Shown here: positions 7,015 to 8,390 of the stretch, one piece after another
Numbering within the stretch: the stretch's first letter is position 1
How the letters are laid out: each line of letters starts with the position of its first letter
DNA from: Alphaproteobacteria bacterium UBA6544
GTDB taxonomy: Bacteria > Pseudomonadota > Alphaproteobacteria > UBA8366
Assembly: GCA_002434595.1 (NCBI GenBank)
Contig: DJKK01000330.1
Location: 1-8,390, forward strand
Direction: 5' to 3'
Length of the DNA: 8,390 nt
The notes under the pieces: model-generated
What the model was told of the DNA's origin: nothing
The model's database searches: none
Seen by the model: only the letters and a program-made list of their open reading frames with translations
Position numbers and translations under genes: made by a program

Positions 7015-7194
7015 GGTGAATATTTTGGGATCTGCGCGATAATAGAGTATCGACCTTAAGATGGGGGTATTCATGCTGCCAGTGCCGATTTTCCCCGACG
7101 AAGCGATGTCGGGACTGGATGCGGCGAGCCAATTCAAGCATTCTTAGCCAAACCCGACCGACCAAGCGTTCCGTTGAATGCAAAAGGAAACATC
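7015..7194. promoter_or_regulatory. Divergent intergenic region, probable bidirectional promoter, with a CCCGAC/GTCGGG hairpin
   Basis: This 180-bp stretch separates the minus-strand permease from the plus-strand aminotransferase, so promoters for both should lie here. A perfect 6-bp inverted repeat, CCCGAC (7094-7099) and GTCGGG (7108-7113) around an 8-bp centre, sits near the middle and could be an operator. A third CCCGAC occurs at 7153-7158. On the minus strand, TATTAT (plus 7044-7039) resembles a -10 box, but I see no convincing -35 at the right spacing. I found no clear sigma70 pair for the plus strand. If the permease instead starts at 7074 or 7137, part of this region is coding. The promoter role is inferred from layout only. 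Confidence 0.4.
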
Positions 7195-8390
7195 ATGCGT
7201 ATTATGCCGAACGATCTCGAAGCACATTGGATGCCGTTTACATCGAACAAGCATTTCAAGACGACCCACACGCGGATGATGACCGAGGGCAAAGGCATCG
7301 TCTACAAGACGTATCAAGGGCATGAATTGATCGATGCGGTGTCCGGCCTTTTTTGCTCACCGTTGGGGCATGGCCGAACCGAGATCGCCGATGCCGTCCA
7401 CGCGCAATTGAAAGAGATGTCCTACTGTCCTCCGTTCCAGCACGGGCATCCGTCGGCGTTCGAACTGGCGCGCCGAATTTCGCAGCTTTTACCAGGCAAT
7501 CTGGATTATGTGTTCTACGGCAGTTCAGGCTCCGAAGCAGTGGAGACCACTCTGAAAATCGCGCTTTTGTATCATCGCGTGAAGGGTGAAGGGCAACGTC
7601 TGCGACTGGTCGGCCGAGAGAAAGGCTATCATGGCGTCAATTTCGGCGGTTTTTCGGTTGGCGGCATGGTCAAAAACCGCGAGATGTACGGCCTCGGCAT
7701 CCCAGGCGTCGTGCACATGCGTCACACGAACATTCCTGAAAACAAGTTTGCGCGCGACGCGGGCGAGCATGGTGTGGAACTCGCCGAAGACCTGCAGCGC
7801 CTCTGCGATACATACGGCGGTGACACCATCGCCGCCTGTATTGTAGAGCCGGTGGGTGGTTCCGTTGGCGCCTATCTTCCGCCAAAGGGGTACCTCAAGC
7901 GGTTGCGCGAAATCTGCGATGAGCATGGCATTCTGTTGATCTTCGATGAGGTCATCACTGGTTTTGGTCGGACGGGTAATCCGTTTGGGGCCAATACCTA
8001 TGACGTGCAACCGGATATGATCACCATGGCGAAGGCGCTGACCAACGGTGCCATTCCGATGAGTGCCGTTGGCGTTGGCGAACACGTATACAAAGCCATT
8101 GTGGAAGCAGCGCCCGATAAAGGCGTCGACTTTTTCCACGGTTATACCTATTCGGGCCACCCCGCGGCCTGTGCGGCCGGTCTGGCGACGCTTGATATCT
8201 TCGAAAATGAGGACATGTTTGGACGGGCGAAGAAGCTTTCAAAGCCGTTTCTCGACCGTTTCTTCGAACTCAAGGATCTGCCGATTATCACCAATATGCG
8301 TGGTGTCGGCCTATTGGCAGCGATTGATCTTGCGCCGGACGGTGCGCCGGGCACCCGAGGCTATCAGGCGGTGATGGACCTCTATGACAA
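7195..8390 (+). CDS. Class III aminotransferase, omega-amino acid:pyruvate type (3' end outside window)
   Basis: An uninterrupted frame gives the first 398 residues of a PLP-dependent class III aminotransferase; family members run to about 440-450, so the C-terminus is missing. AAAAGG (7182-7187) lies 7 nt before the ATG. HWMPFTSNKHF near the N-terminus and GHPSAFELARRI are typical of beta-alanine/omega-amino acid:pyruvate transaminases. Cofactor-site marks are GSSGSEA (109-115), YHG (145-147), E218 in IVEPVGGS, D251 in IFDEVITGFGRTG, the Schiff-base lysine K280 in MAKALTNG, and HGYTYSGHP (315-323). The reaction would move an amino group from an omega-amino acid or amine to pyruvate or a similar oxoacid. 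Related enzymes act on taurine, beta-alanine, 4-aminobutyrate or amines, and sequence alone does not choose among them. It is transcribed away from the permease and is probably the first gene of a further unit. Confidence 0.92.
   Translation, partial: MRIMPNDLEAHWMPFTSNKHFKTTHTRMMTEGKGIVYKTYQGHELIDAVSGLFCSPLGHGRTEIADAVHAQLKEMSYCPPFQHGHPSAFELARRISQLLPGNLDYVFYGSSGSEAVETTLKIALLYHRVKGEGQRLRLVGREKGYHGVNFGGFSVGGMVKNREMYGLGIPGVVHMRHTNIPENKFARDAGEHGVELAEDLQRLCDTYGGDTIAACIVEPVGGSVGAYLPPKGYLKRLREICDEHGILLIFDEVITGFGRTGNPFGANTYDVQPDMITMAKALTNGAIPMSAVGVGEHVYKAIVEAAPDKGVDFFHGYTYSGHPAACAAGLATLDIFENEDMFGRAKKLSKPFLDRFFELKDLPIITNMRGVGLLAAIDLAPDGAPGTRGYQAVMDLYD

Noticed and set aside
7525..8160. Minus-strand open frame of 211 codons opposite the aminotransferase
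   Set aside because: The plus-strand aminotransferase has all PLP-site motifs across this region; the antisense product shows no family features.

Overview
The window looks like part of a catabolic (accessory metabolism) gene cluster from a Gram-negative proteobacterium, most likely an alphaproteobacterium. This is inferred from the moderately high GC content, the tight gene packing with AGG/GGAGG-type ribosome binding sites, and the protein families present. No rRNA, tRNA, CRISPR array, insertion sequence or phage gene was seen. There is no recognisable regulator, and the only transport-type protein is a TauE/SafE-like permease.

Layout. Bases 35-5388 hold six plus-strand genes that read as one operon: an amidase-signature amidase, a DehI-type 2-haloacid dehalogenase-like protein, an Ldh2-family NAD(P)-dependent oxidoreductase, a small GFA-family zinc protein, a DAO-family FAD oxidoreductase, and a PaaI-like hotdog thioesterase. 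The gap after the amidase is 72 bp; all later gaps are 0-11 bp. Facing it convergently (26 bp gap) is a two-gene minus-strand unit: a TauE/SafE membrane protein (7014-6262) followed by a DUF1445 'putative hydro-lyase'/D-glutamate cyclase-like protein (6239-5415). A 180-bp divergent intergenic region (7015-7194) separates the permease from a plus-strand class III omega-amino acid:pyruvate-type aminotransferase. That gene starts at 7195 and runs off the right end of the window.

How the genes may work together. Each family assignment rests on visible motifs, but the pathway is inference. Two readings stand out. In gene order, amidase, DehI-like and Ldh2 could form a chain from 2-haloamide to 2-haloacid to 2-hydroxyacid to 2-oxoacid. 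Alternatively, the DAO oxidoreductase, the Ldh2 protein (a family that includes cyclic imine reductases), the aminotransferase and the DUF1445 protein suggest handling of an N-methyl, cyclic or D-amino acid, with the GFA protein placed beside a possible formaldehyde-releasing DAO oxidase. The substrate cannot be read from sequence alone. The most unusual details are the DehI-like gene inside an amino/amide-type operon, and an Ldh2 protein in which the usual His-rich NSHHF-type motif is replaced by NNGNL.
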